In this document: one piece after another, positions 7,775-15,506 of the stretch
Layout of the letters: every line of letters begins with the position of its first letter
Position numbering within the stretch: position 1 is the stretch's first letter
Source of the DNA: Candidatus Sphingobacterium stercoripullorum
GTDB taxonomy: Bacteria > Bacteroidota > Bacteroidia > Sphingobacteriales > Sphingobacteriaceae
Length of the DNA: 17,197 bases
Direction of reading: 5' to 3'
Assembly: GCA_019114715.1 (NCBI GenBank)
Contig: DXEZ01000123.1
Span: forward strand, 1 to 17,197
Program-made: the position numbers and the translations under genes
Notes under the pieces: model-generated
Seen by the model: the letters and a program-made list of their open reading frames with translations, nothing else
What the model was told of the DNA's origin: nothing
Database searches by the model: none

Positions 7775-9247
7775 ATGAATAGAGTGGAAAGATATCCTTA
7801 TTTGATTTTTTTAATTGTGATGATCTTATTTTTAAGTTCTTGTAAGGAAGAAAAGTCAAATGGAGGCGAAGGGAATAATAAAAAAGAAAATATTCACGAT
7901 GGAAAACCTTTAGCATTCCCCACAGCTGAAGGCTTTGGAAAAGAGGTCACAGGAGGCCGTGGTGGCAAAGTGAGAAAAGTAACTAATTTAAACGATGCTG
8001 GGCCGGGAAGTTTACGAGCAGCCGTTGAGGCAAAAGATGCGAGGATTGTTGTTTTTGATACTTCGGGGACAATAAAATTAGAATCAAATTTGAATATTCG
8101 AAATCCTAACATTACAATTGCAGGTCAAACTGCACCAGGAGATGGTATTACAATAAGAGATTATCCCGTGGTGGTTTCTACTGAAAATGTTATTATCAGA
8201 TACCTTAGGTTTCGCATGGGAGATGATGCTGGAATTGAAGCTGATCCACTAGGAGGATTCGAACAAAAGGACATTATAATCGATCACTGCTCCGTGAGTT
8301 GGTCTACAGATGAATGTGTTTCATTTTATAGTAATGAAAACTTCACGATGCAATGGTGTATTATTTCAGAGAGCCTTAGGGAGTCTGCTCACGATAAAGG
8401 AGCCCATGGCTATGGAGGAATATTTGGTGGGCAAAAGGCAACTTTTCACCATAATCTACTTGCACACCATGATAGTCGAAACCCTAGGTTTGGAGAAAGA
8501 GGAGGTACGGACTTAGCTAAAACCTCATTGGTAGACTATAGAAATAACGTGATTTATAATTGGGGTGGAAATACGGCTTATGGGGGGGAAGGGATGAATA
8601 TAAACCTTGTTAATAATTACTATAAACCAGGCCCCGCTTCAAGAACCCAGTCTAAAATTTACTCAATAGACAAAAGTGTAGATCCAAATGAACCCATGTA
8701 CGATATTTGGGGGAAATACTTTATCGATGGGAATTACTTTGAAGGTAACTTCGAGGTGACCGAGGATAACTGGAGCCATGGTGTTTACAATCAATTCCAT
8801 CATAGTAATGGGGAGGTAACTGATGCTGATAAAGATACTATGCGAATTGATTTGCCACATGAAATAAATGATAATGTAAGAACACAGACCCCACAAGAAG
8901 CTTATAAAGATGTTCTCGCCTTTGCTGGAGCAAGTTTAGTCCGTGATGCGGTTGATATTCGCGTTCTGGAAGAAGTTAAAAATGGGACTTTTAGTGCCCA
9001 AGGCTCAAGTGGAAGTAACAATAGTCGAAATGGAATTATTGATAGTCCACATGATGTTGGCGGTTGGCCCGAACTTAAATCTAGTCCTGCATTAAAAGAC
9101 TCTGATGGTGATGGTATGCCAGATGAGTGGGAGATAGCAAATGGACTTGACCCGAATAAATACGATGCGAACGGTAGAGATTTAAGTAAGGTTTACGACA
9201 ATATAGAAGTTTATATTAACAGTTTAGTAGGGGAAGATTTAAAATAA
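7775..9247 (+). CDS. Pectate lyase, polysaccharide lyase family 1, lipoprotein
   Basis: This enzyme cleaves de-esterified homogalacturonan by beta-elimination, leaving unsaturated ends, and normally needs calcium. The 490-residue chain begins with a lipoprotein signal (FLSSC, Cys23) and a low-complexity linker, so it probably sits on the cell surface. The family 1 beta-helix runs from about 46 to 400: AFPTAEGFG at 47-55, GPGSLRAAV at 76-84, ITIAGQTAPGDGITI at 113-127, DHCSVSWSTDE at 170-180, and HHNLLAHHDSRNPRFGER at 225-242, whose arginines (235, 238) are candidates for the catalytic base. Residues 442-453 (DSDGDGMPDEWE) form a thrombospondin-type-3-like calcium loop at the C-terminus, common in this lyase group. 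A GGAG seven bases ahead of the ATG supports the start; the 46-base gap after the previous gene is AT-rich. It precedes the methylesterase that would produce its substrate. Confidence 0.92.
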   Translation: MNRVERYPYLIFLIVMILFLSSCKEEKSNGGEGNNKKENIHDGKPLAFPTAEGFGKEVTGGRGGKVRKVTNLNDAGPGSLRAAVEAKDARIVVFDTSGTIKLESNLNIRNPNITIAGQTAPGDGITIRDYPVVVSTENVIIRYLRFRMGDDAGIEADPLGGFEQKDIIIDHCSVSWSTDECVSFYSNENFTMQWCIISESLRESAHDKGAHGYGGIFGGQKATFHHNLLAHHDSRNPRFGERGGTDLAKTSLVDYRNNVIYNWGGNTAYGGEGMNINLVNNYYKPGPASRTQSKIYSIDKSVDPNEPMYDIWGKYFIDGNYFEGNFEVTEDNWSHGVYNQFHHSNGEVTDADKDTMRIDLPHEINDNVRTQTPQEAYKDVLAFAGASLVRDAVDIRVLEEVKNGTFSAQGSSGSNNSRNGIIDSPHDVGGWPELKSSPALKDSDGDGMPDEWEIANGLDPNKYDANGRDLSKVYDNIEVYINSLVGEDLK

Positions 9248-9256
9248 CAAATAGAA

Positions 9257-10294
9257 ATGATGTATATCAGAAAATTTGATTTATTCTTTTCTTTATTAGC
9301 ATTGTTTTCTTTGCTAGCATTATCTAGCTGTGAATCCAATAATAATGGGGGAAATTTCGAGCTTTCAGGTAATATAAAACCCGATGTTATAGTCTCCAAG
9401 GACGGTGATGGGGATTTTACAAGCCTGCAAGCTGCTATAGACCAAGTACCAGATAATCAAAAAGAGTATTTTGTTATTTTCTTAAAAAAAGGCACGTACA
9501 AAGAGGTAGTTACAATACCACATTCAAAGAATAACATTTATCTTCTAGGTGAAGAAGCTAAAAACACGGTAGTTACTTATGATAATTTCGCGAAGAGGCT
9601 CAATAAAGATGGTAAAGAGTATGGGACAAGTGGTTCTGCTTCAGTTTTTGTAAATGGAGATAATTTTGTTGCTGAAAATTTAACTTTTGAGAATACGGCT
9701 GGAATGACGGCTGGACAGGCTTTAGCTATTAACATACAAGGTAAATATAGTGCTTTTAAAAATTGTCGATTTCTTGGTCATCAGGATACCTGGTTTGCTA
9801 ATAACGATACTTACCAATATCTTCTAGACTGTTATATCGAGGGCTCTGTGGACTTTATTTTTGGAGGCTCTACTGCTTATTTTGAGAAATGTGCTATCAA
9901 CAGCACAAGAGATGGTTATATTACAGCAGCTTCAACCCCCCAGGAACAAAACTATGGATATGTGTTTGATAATTGCAAGCTTTCAGGTAATTCAGATGTT
10001 GCAGAGAACTCTGTGTACTTAGGAAGGCCGTGGAGACCGTTTGCTCATGTCGTGTTTTTAAATTGTGAAATGGATAGTCATATTCGTCTTGTTGGGTGGC
10101 ATAATTGGGGTAATCCAGATAATGAAAAGACTGCTATTTATAAAGAGTACAATACTCGTGGTGGAGAAGTAGGAGATCGTGTTGACTGGTCCTACCAGCT
10201 CTCTAAAGAGGAGGCTGAGCAATATTCTTATGATCGCGTAATCGGTGGGAAACACCCTGAGTTTTTAAAGCAAGAAGTTTCTATAATGGAGTGA
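9257..10294 (+). CDS. Pectin methylesterase, carbohydrate esterase family 8, lipoprotein
   Basis: This enzyme hydrolyses the C6 methyl esters of galacturonate in pectin, releasing methanol and exposing acid blocks for the lyase and polygalacturonase. The 345-residue protein has a lipoprotein signal ending LSSC (Cys25), which suggests a surface location. All family 8 signatures are present: DGDGDFTSLQAAID near 49-62, GQA at 153-155 with Gln154, QDTW with the acid/base candidate Asp177, VDFIFG with the nucleophile candidate Asp199, and YLGRPW with Arg257, which binds the carboxylate. Length is normal for the catalytic domain alone, with no extra modules. It starts nine bases after the lyase stop and ends four bases before the esterase, so it belongs to the same transcript. 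Two ATGs in tandem (9257, 9260) are equivalent. Confidence 0.95.
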   Translation: MMYIRKFDLFFSLLALFSLLALSSCESNNNGGNFELSGNIKPDVIVSKDGDGDFTSLQAAIDQVPDNQKEYFVIFLKKGTYKEVVTIPHSKNNIYLLGEEAKNTVVTYDNFAKRLNKDGKEYGTSGSASVFVNGDNFVAENLTFENTAGMTAGQALAINIQGKYSAFKNCRFLGHQDTWFANNDTYQYLLDCYIEGSVDFIFGGSTAYFEKCAINSTRDGYITAASTPQEQNYGYVFDNCKLSGNSDVAENSVYLGRPWRPFAHVVFLNCEMDSHIRLVGWHNWGNPDNEKTAIYKEYNTRGGEVGDRVDWSYQLSKEEAEQYSYDRVIGGKHPEFLKQEVSIME

Positions 10295-10298
10295 AAGA

Positions 10299-11216
10299 AT
10301 GAAAAAGGCTATCCTATTATTTCCGCTATTTATTTGGGTTCTTTCATTAGCGGCTCAAAAGAAAATCTATTTGTGGTCGAATCAAAACATGCCCAACTCC
10401 AAAGGGTTAGTGATTAAGGACAGTGTTGCAAATGAAAGAGTCTATCACGTAGGTTCTCCATATATAGAGGCTTTCTTCACTTCTGATCAAGAAAATACAG
10501 GCGGCGCTGTACTGATTATTCCTGGTGGTGGTTATGCTAGATTAGCCCATGAAGTTAGCGGTAGACAATTAGCCAAGTGGTTTAATATCATGGGGATGGA
10601 TGCTTTTGTTCTAATTCATCGCTTGCCGCATTCACCTGATTTGGTACAAAGGCATATGGCGCCAATTCAAGATGCGCAGCGTGCTTTCAAAATTATTAGG
10701 AAGAAGGGTAAATCCTGGGGTATTCATCCAGATAAAATAGGAGTAATGGGGTCTTCTGCAGGTGGACATTTAGCCGCCACTCTGAGTAATTTTGTTGAAG
10801 ACTTTTCTATAATAGGTGATGAGATAGATAAGGTTAGTTATAAGCCAAATTTTCAAATTTTAGTTTCCCCAGTAATTGATTTTGGAGTTCATGCACATGA
10901 GGGGAGTAGGGAGAATCTTTTAGGGAAAAACCCTCCCGATAGCTTAGTGCATTGGTTTAGCATGCAATGTCAGGTAACTAAAGATACACCGCCAGCATTT
11001 CTAGTACATGCAGCTAATGATAAAGGTGTAAAGCCTATAAATAGCACGATGTATGTAGATGCATTACTGAAGCACAATGTAATGTGCTCGTTTCATCTTT
11101 TTCCCGGTGGTGGTCATAATATATCGTTAAGGGACAATCCAGGAAGTGCCTCGATGTGGGTGTCTTTATGTGAAAAATGGTTGATAGAAATAGGGGTTTT
11201 GAGTCGCAATGAGTGA
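10299..11216 (+). CDS. Secreted alpha/beta-hydrolase, probable pectin/xylan-type acetylesterase
   Basis: This is a 305-residue esterase of the Aes-like alpha/beta-hydrolase superfamily. A cleavable signal peptide ends near the AAQ at 18-20, placing it in the periplasm. The oxyanion-hole motif is PGGGY at 75-79, the nucleophile elbow GSSAGGH has Ser153, and Asp241 (AAND) and His273 (GGGHN) complete the catalytic triad in the expected order and spacing. Members of this family in Bacteroidota glycan loci are often annotated as acetyl xylan esterases. In this setting, between a pectin methylesterase and a polygalacturonase, removal of acetyl groups from O2/O3 of galacturonate is the likely role, but the sequence does not fix the substrate. 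A GGAG lies seven bases before the ATG, inside the end of the CE8 gene. Confidence 0.84.
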   Translation: MKKAILLFPLFIWVLSLAAQKKIYLWSNQNMPNSKGLVIKDSVANERVYHVGSPYIEAFFTSDQENTGGAVLIIPGGGYARLAHEVSGRQLAKWFNIMGMDAFVLIHRLPHSPDLVQRHMAPIQDAQRAFKIIRKKGKSWGIHPDKIGVMGSSAGGHLAATLSNFVEDFSIIGDEIDKVSYKPNFQILVSPVIDFGVHAHEGSRENLLGKNPPDSLVHWFSMQCQVTKDTPPAFLVHAANDKGVKPINSTMYVDALLKHNVMCSFHLFPGGGHNISLRDNPGSASMWVSLCEKWLIEIGVLSRNE

Positions 11217-11270
11217 GTGGTATAGCTCTTAGTTCCCGCTTGATTGAAGGTAATATGGTTTTGTAGAGTA

Positions 11271-11290
11271 TTTATTTATTTATTTATTGA
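11271..11290 (+). repeat. TTTA tetranucleotide tract in the GH28 leader
   Basis: Four TTTA units in a row, followed by TTGA, end two bases before the GH28 ATG at 11293, within the otherwise plain 76-base gap after the esterase. An AT-rich leader next to the start is favourable for translation in Bacteroidota. Slippage would change leader length rather than the reading frame if ATG 11293 is the start. A TTG inside the tract (11287) is in frame with the gene but is an unlikely start. Confidence 0.6.
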
Positions 11291-11292
11291 AT

Positions 11293-12948
11293 ATGATTAA
11301 GAATAGAATTGCAATTCTTTTAACCGTGATAAGTGGTGTTGTGTTTTTGTGTAAAACCATTACCGCACAGCAGTTGAATGAAAATAAGAAGTATAGTTGG
11401 GATAATTTGCCCGAAGTGATTGTGCCGGTTTTTCGTGAAGACACTCTTGATATTCGAAGTTTTGGTGCGATTGGTGATGGAAGGACTTTGAACACTGAGA
11501 GTATTAATACGGCTATTCAAGCTTGCAGTGAAAAGGGAGGAGGTGTAGTTTTAGTACCTTCAGGATATTGGATGTCAGGACCTATTGTGTTGAAAAATGA
11601 TGTTAATCTACATTTAGATGAAAATGCTTTTTTACAATTTACTCCTGATTTCGATGAATATAAAATAATTGAAGGTAATTATGAAGGCAAACCTTCTGCT
11701 AGGAATGAATCACCGATTAGTGGTAAAGGACTTAAGAATATTGCCATAACAGGCAGGGGGACTATTGACGGTTCTGGCGATGCCTGGCGAATGGTCAATA
11801 GAGATAAAATGACCGAAAAGCAGTGGAAGGAAAAAGTTGCTTCTGGTGGTTTAGTGAGTGAGGATGGGAAGTTATGGTTTCCTTCTCAAAAAACTAAATT
11901 AGCGCATGATCAAAAGAGATCTGTGCTTTTGGGGGATAATAAATCACTAACAGATTTCGAGGATATAAAAGACTATTTAAGACCTAACCTTTTGGTATTG
12001 ACTGAATGTGAAAATATCCTACTAGAGAATGTAACCTTTCAAAATTCACCGGCTTGGAATCTACATCCGTTAATGTGTGAGAATTTGACAATTAAAGGGG
12101 TTCTTGTAAAGAATCCTAGTTATGCACAAAATGGAGATGGGATAGATATTGAGTCATGTTCTAATGTGTTAATAGAAGGGTGTACGCTTGATGTAGGTGA
12201 CGACGCAATTTGCATAAAATCAGGGAAAGACGAAGAAGGTAGAAAACGAGGCATGCCAACTCAAAGGGTTGTAATTAAAAATAACAAAGTTTATCGTGGG
12301 CATGGAGGGTTTGTTGTGGGCAGCGAAATGTCTGGGGGAGCTCGTGATATATTTGTAGAGAATTGCACTTTTATGGGAACAGACAAAGGAATCCGTTTTA
12401 AAACAACTCGTGGACGAGGAGGTTTGGTTGAAAACATTCACATCAGAAACATCAATATGTTTGATATTGATCAAGAAGCAATTTATTTTGATATGTACTA
12501 TTGGACGAAGCCTCCCAAAGCTAATGAACCTCAGGAGATCCCTGCCGTTACAGTTGAAACCCCACAAATAAGAGGTGTCTTTATTGAAAATATCAGTTGT
12601 AGAGGTGCCGATGTTGCGGTTTTTATTAGAGGGTTACCAGAAATGCCTATTGAAAACATCAATATGGTAAATCTGAATATGGAGACAAAGCAAGGAGTGC
12701 AAATTAAAGATGCTGTAGGTATTTCAATTGATTCTGCATCGGTTTACACAACGGATCCAGATGATGTAATATATGTAGAAAGCTCGAGAGAGTTGACTTT
12801 TAATCGTTTTAATTACGATATCAAAAAGGGGCTCATTGAAGTACATGGTGAAAGGTCTAAGAATATAAATTTATCAAATACAGAATTTGACTCAACTAAA
12901 GCTTCCTTTAAAAATGGCTCTAAGCCTATTGTTTTAAATGTTAATTAA
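11293..12948 (+). CDS. Polygalacturonase-like glycoside hydrolase family 28
   Basis: This enzyme would hydrolyse alpha-1,4 linkages of polygalacturonate or related chains, including rhamnogalacturonan or xylogalacturonan. The protein has 551 residues from ATG 11293. A signal peptide ends near TITAQ (about residue 26), without a lipobox, so the periplasm is likely. The N-terminal start FGAIGDGRTLNTESINTAI is the usual opening of the GH28 beta-helix. Catalytic motifs are NGDGID (280-285, replacing the classic NTD), GDDAICIKSG with the two aspartates at 303-304, GHGG (from 336) and RFKT (368-371, matching RIK). An insertion at about 160-230 carries a charged loop, as in the Bacteroidota subgroup often considered exo-acting. 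The length is larger than the roughly 400 residues of fungal enzymes but normal for this subgroup. The stop is three bases before the next start. Confidence 0.91.
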   Translation: MIKNRIAILLTVISGVVFLCKTITAQQLNENKKYSWDNLPEVIVPVFREDTLDIRSFGAIGDGRTLNTESINTAIQACSEKGGGVVLVPSGYWMSGPIVLKNDVNLHLDENAFLQFTPDFDEYKIIEGNYEGKPSARNESPISGKGLKNIAITGRGTIDGSGDAWRMVNRDKMTEKQWKEKVASGGLVSEDGKLWFPSQKTKLAHDQKRSVLLGDNKSLTDFEDIKDYLRPNLLVLTECENILLENVTFQNSPAWNLHPLMCENLTIKGVLVKNPSYAQNGDGIDIESCSNVLIEGCTLDVGDDAICIKSGKDEEGRKRGMPTQRVVIKNNKVYRGHGGFVVGSEMSGGARDIFVENCTFMGTDKGIRFKTTRGRGGLVENIHIRNINMFDIDQEAIYFDMYYWTKPPKANEPQEIPAVTVETPQIRGVFIENISCRGADVAVFIRGLPEMPIENINMVNLNMETKQGVQIKDAVGISIDSASVYTTDPDDVIYVESSRELTFNRFNYDIKKGLIEVHGERSKNINLSNTEFDSTKASFKNGSKPIVLNVN

Positions 12949-12951
12949 GAT

Positions 12952-15429
12952 ATGATGCTAATTAAAAGATACCTAGTTGTTTTTTTATTTTTAAGTACAG
13001 TTTCTTTAGCTTGTTATGCACAAAAAGAGATGACTCTAAAGTATGATAGGCCAGCGGCAGATTGGAATGAAGCGCTGCCGATTGGAAATGGTCGATTAGG
13101 GGCTATGGTTTATGGAATTCCTGAAGCAGAACAAATTCAATTAAACGAAGAAACGATTTGGGCTGGAGAGCCAGGAAACAATGTAAGTAAAGGTGCCAGC
13201 GACAATATTGAAAAAATAAGAGAACTCTTGAATAAAGGAGCTTACCAAGAGGCGCAAGAACTATCTAACGTTACATTTCCAAGACATGCATCAGATACAT
13301 TGAATTATGGGATGCCTTATCAGAGCTTTGGAAGCCTTTGGTTAGATTTTCCTGGGCATGAAAAATATTCAGAACTCCATAGAGAATTAGATATTGCAGA
13401 AGCAGTTGCTAGGACCTCTTACACGGTTAATGGAATTGAATTCAATAGAGAAATAATCAGCTCTTTTACAGATGATGTTGTAATATTGAAGTTAACTGCT
13501 TCAAAGGAAAATGCACTGAGTTTTTCTTTGCGTTTGACTAGCCCCTATGATGATTATACGGTGAAATCAGACAATCATACTTTAAGGTTAGCTGGAGTAA
13601 CTAGCTCGGTTGATAATAAAGCAGGAGGAGTTAGGTTTGAAGGGATTGTTAAACCTATTGTAGACGGAGGAGAAATAAAAAATGAAGATGGATTTCTTAA
13701 AATAAAAAATGCGAATGAAGTTTTAATATATGTTTCAATAGGAACAAATTTTGTTAACTACAAAGATTTAAGTGGTGATCCATTTGAAAGAGCCTCCAAA
13801 ACACTTGAAACAGCAACTAATAAAAGTTATAAGGAAGCACTAAAAAACCATATCGATAAATACCAAAGTTTTTTCAATAGGGTGTCCCTTGATCTTGGGA
13901 CATCAGAACAAGCGAATAAAATGACAAATATTCGTGTAAAAGAGTTTTCTAAGCAACACGATCCAGAACTTGTTTCTTTGTATTTTCAATTCGGTAGGTA
14001 TTTACTAATAAGCTCTTCTCAGCCAGGTGGGCAACCGGCTAATTTACAGGGAATATGGAATGACAAGCTATTTCCACCATGGGATAGTAAGTATACTGTG
14101 AATATCAATACAGAAATGAACTATTGGCCTGCAGAAGTTACGAATTTATCTGAAATGCATTATCCTCTTTTTTCGATGGTAAAAGACCTCTCGATTACAG
14201 GGCGAGAGAGTGCTAAAGAAATGTATCGAGCTCGTGGATGGAATATGCATCATAATACAGATTTGTGGCGAATAACTGGAGTTGTTGATGGAGGTTATTA
14301 TGGGGTATGGCCTATGGGAGGAGCGTGGTTAAGCCAGCATTTGTGGCAACACTACTTGTACAATGGGAATATAGATTTTTTAAACTCTTATTATGAAGTT
14401 TTAAAAGGTAAAGCATTGTTTTACCTAGATGTTCTTCGACCTGATCCGTCAGGGCGGTGGCTAGTAGTTAGTCCATCTATATCACCAGAGAACTCTTATT
14501 TACCAGGAAGTATTGGTGTATCGGCAGGGACTACTATGGACAATCAATTGGTGTTTGATGTGTTTAATAATTTCATTGATGCTGCAGAAGAGTTAAATAT
14601 AGATCATGCTTTAGCTGATTCTATTCGTACGGCACTTGAAAAACTTCCACCGATGCAAGTTGGGAAGTTTGGTCAACTTCAGGAATGGTTATCTGATTGG
14701 GATGATCCAAAGGATAAACATAGACATATCTCTCATCTATATGGGTTATATCCTTCGACTCAAATCTCCCCATTTCGTAACCCAGAACTTGCAGAAGCAG
14801 CTATAACAACCCTCAAGCATAGAGGTGACAAGTCAACTGGTTGGTCTATGGGCTGGAAGGTGAATTGGTGGGCTAGGCTGCTAGATGGTAATCAAGCATA
14901 TAATTTAATTCGAGAACAATTAAGTCCTCCCGTTGGAGATACAGGTCAAGCGGGAGGAACTTATCCGAATTTATTAGATGCGCACCCACCTTTTCAAATT
15001 GACGGAAATTTTGGATGTACTGCAGGTATTGCAGAGATGCTAGTTCAGTCCTATGATGGTAATATTTTTATTTTGCCAGCTCTTCCAGATGCTTGGAGCA
15101 AGGGGTCGGTTAAAGGGCTCAAGGTCCAAGGGGGCTTTGAATTGAGTTTTTCTTGGGAACAAGGTCGTTTAACAAAGCTTACCGTACTGTCTAATTTAGG
15201 GGGGAATTGTAGATTGCGCTTAGCGAGTGATGTAAATATGATTGGAGAAACACCTCTTGAAAAAGCGGCAGGAGAGAATCAAAATCCATTTTATAGAGTT
15301 CATAAAATTAAAAAGCCAGTAATTTCTTCGGATTTAGTGGAAAGGGGGAGTTCTTTTGTTTTACCAAATACAAAAATTATAGAGTTTGAAACCGAGAAGG
15401 GGCGTACATATATTTTTAACAAAATCTGA
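12952..15429 (+). CDS. Glycoside hydrolase family 95, alpha-L-fucosidase or alpha-L-galactosidase
   Basis: This 825-residue inverting exo-enzyme removes terminal alpha-L-fucose, or L-galactose, from side chains. A signal peptide ends near CYAQ (about residue 24). The Cys21 is not followed by typical lipoprotein spacing, so I read it as ordinary export to the periplasm. The N-terminal beta domain begins YDRPAADWNEALPIGNGRLG (31-50). The (alpha/alpha)6 catalytic region holds NLQGIWND, NINTEMNYW with Asn384 and Asn386, HHNTDLWR at 433-440, SPSISPEN with Glu513 as the likely general acid, and QIDGNFG with Asp684. These match the Asn-Asn-Glu-Asp set of family 95. In plant pectin the possible targets are side chains of rhamnogalacturonan II or fucosylated decorations; the sequence alone does not separate fucosidase from galactosidase. 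It closes the tightly packed part of the operon. Confidence 0.92.
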   Translation: MMLIKRYLVVFLFLSTVSLACYAQKEMTLKYDRPAADWNEALPIGNGRLGAMVYGIPEAEQIQLNEETIWAGEPGNNVSKGASDNIEKIRELLNKGAYQEAQELSNVTFPRHASDTLNYGMPYQSFGSLWLDFPGHEKYSELHRELDIAEAVARTSYTVNGIEFNREIISSFTDDVVILKLTASKENALSFSLRLTSPYDDYTVKSDNHTLRLAGVTSSVDNKAGGVRFEGIVKPIVDGGEIKNEDGFLKIKNANEVLIYVSIGTNFVNYKDLSGDPFERASKTLETATNKSYKEALKNHIDKYQSFFNRVSLDLGTSEQANKMTNIRVKEFSKQHDPELVSLYFQFGRYLLISSSQPGGQPANLQGIWNDKLFPPWDSKYTVNINTEMNYWPAEVTNLSEMHYPLFSMVKDLSITGRESAKEMYRARGWNMHHNTDLWRITGVVDGGYYGVWPMGGAWLSQHLWQHYLYNGNIDFLNSYYEVLKGKALFYLDVLRPDPSGRWLVVSPSISPENSYLPGSIGVSAGTTMDNQLVFDVFNNFIDAAEELNIDHALADSIRTALEKLPPMQVGKFGQLQEWLSDWDDPKDKHRHISHLYGLYPSTQISPFRNPELAEAAITTLKHRGDKSTGWSMGWKVNWWARLLDGNQAYNLIREQLSPPVGDTGQAGGTYPNLLDAHPPFQIDGNFGCTAGIAEMLVQSYDGNIFILPALPDAWSKGSVKGLKVQGGFELSFSWEQGRLTKLTVLSNLGGNCRLRLASDVNMIGETPLEKAAGENQNPFYRVHKIKKPVISSDLVERGSSFVLPNTKIIEFETEKGRTYIFNKI

Positions 15430-15506
15430 GAAGTCTTAGAGCTTAATGAATCATACATCATTATATGATAGGATTGTGTTGAGAAGCAGGCATTAACTTA
15501 CTAATT

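Noticed and set aside
8310..8516. 68-codon plus-strand frame inside the PL1 gene
   Set aside because: Out-of-frame overlap of the lyase core; no independent evidence.
11287..11292. TTG start for GH28
   Set aside because: The ATG two codons later gives the same signal peptide with a standard start codon.
12220..12567. 115-codon minus-strand frame inside the GH28 gene
   Set aside because: Shadow of the GH28 catalytic region; no recognisable motif.
15451..15468. TCATA/TATGA mini-palindrome between GH95 and xylB
   Set aside because: Five AT-rich pairs without a T tract; too weak for a terminator or operator call.
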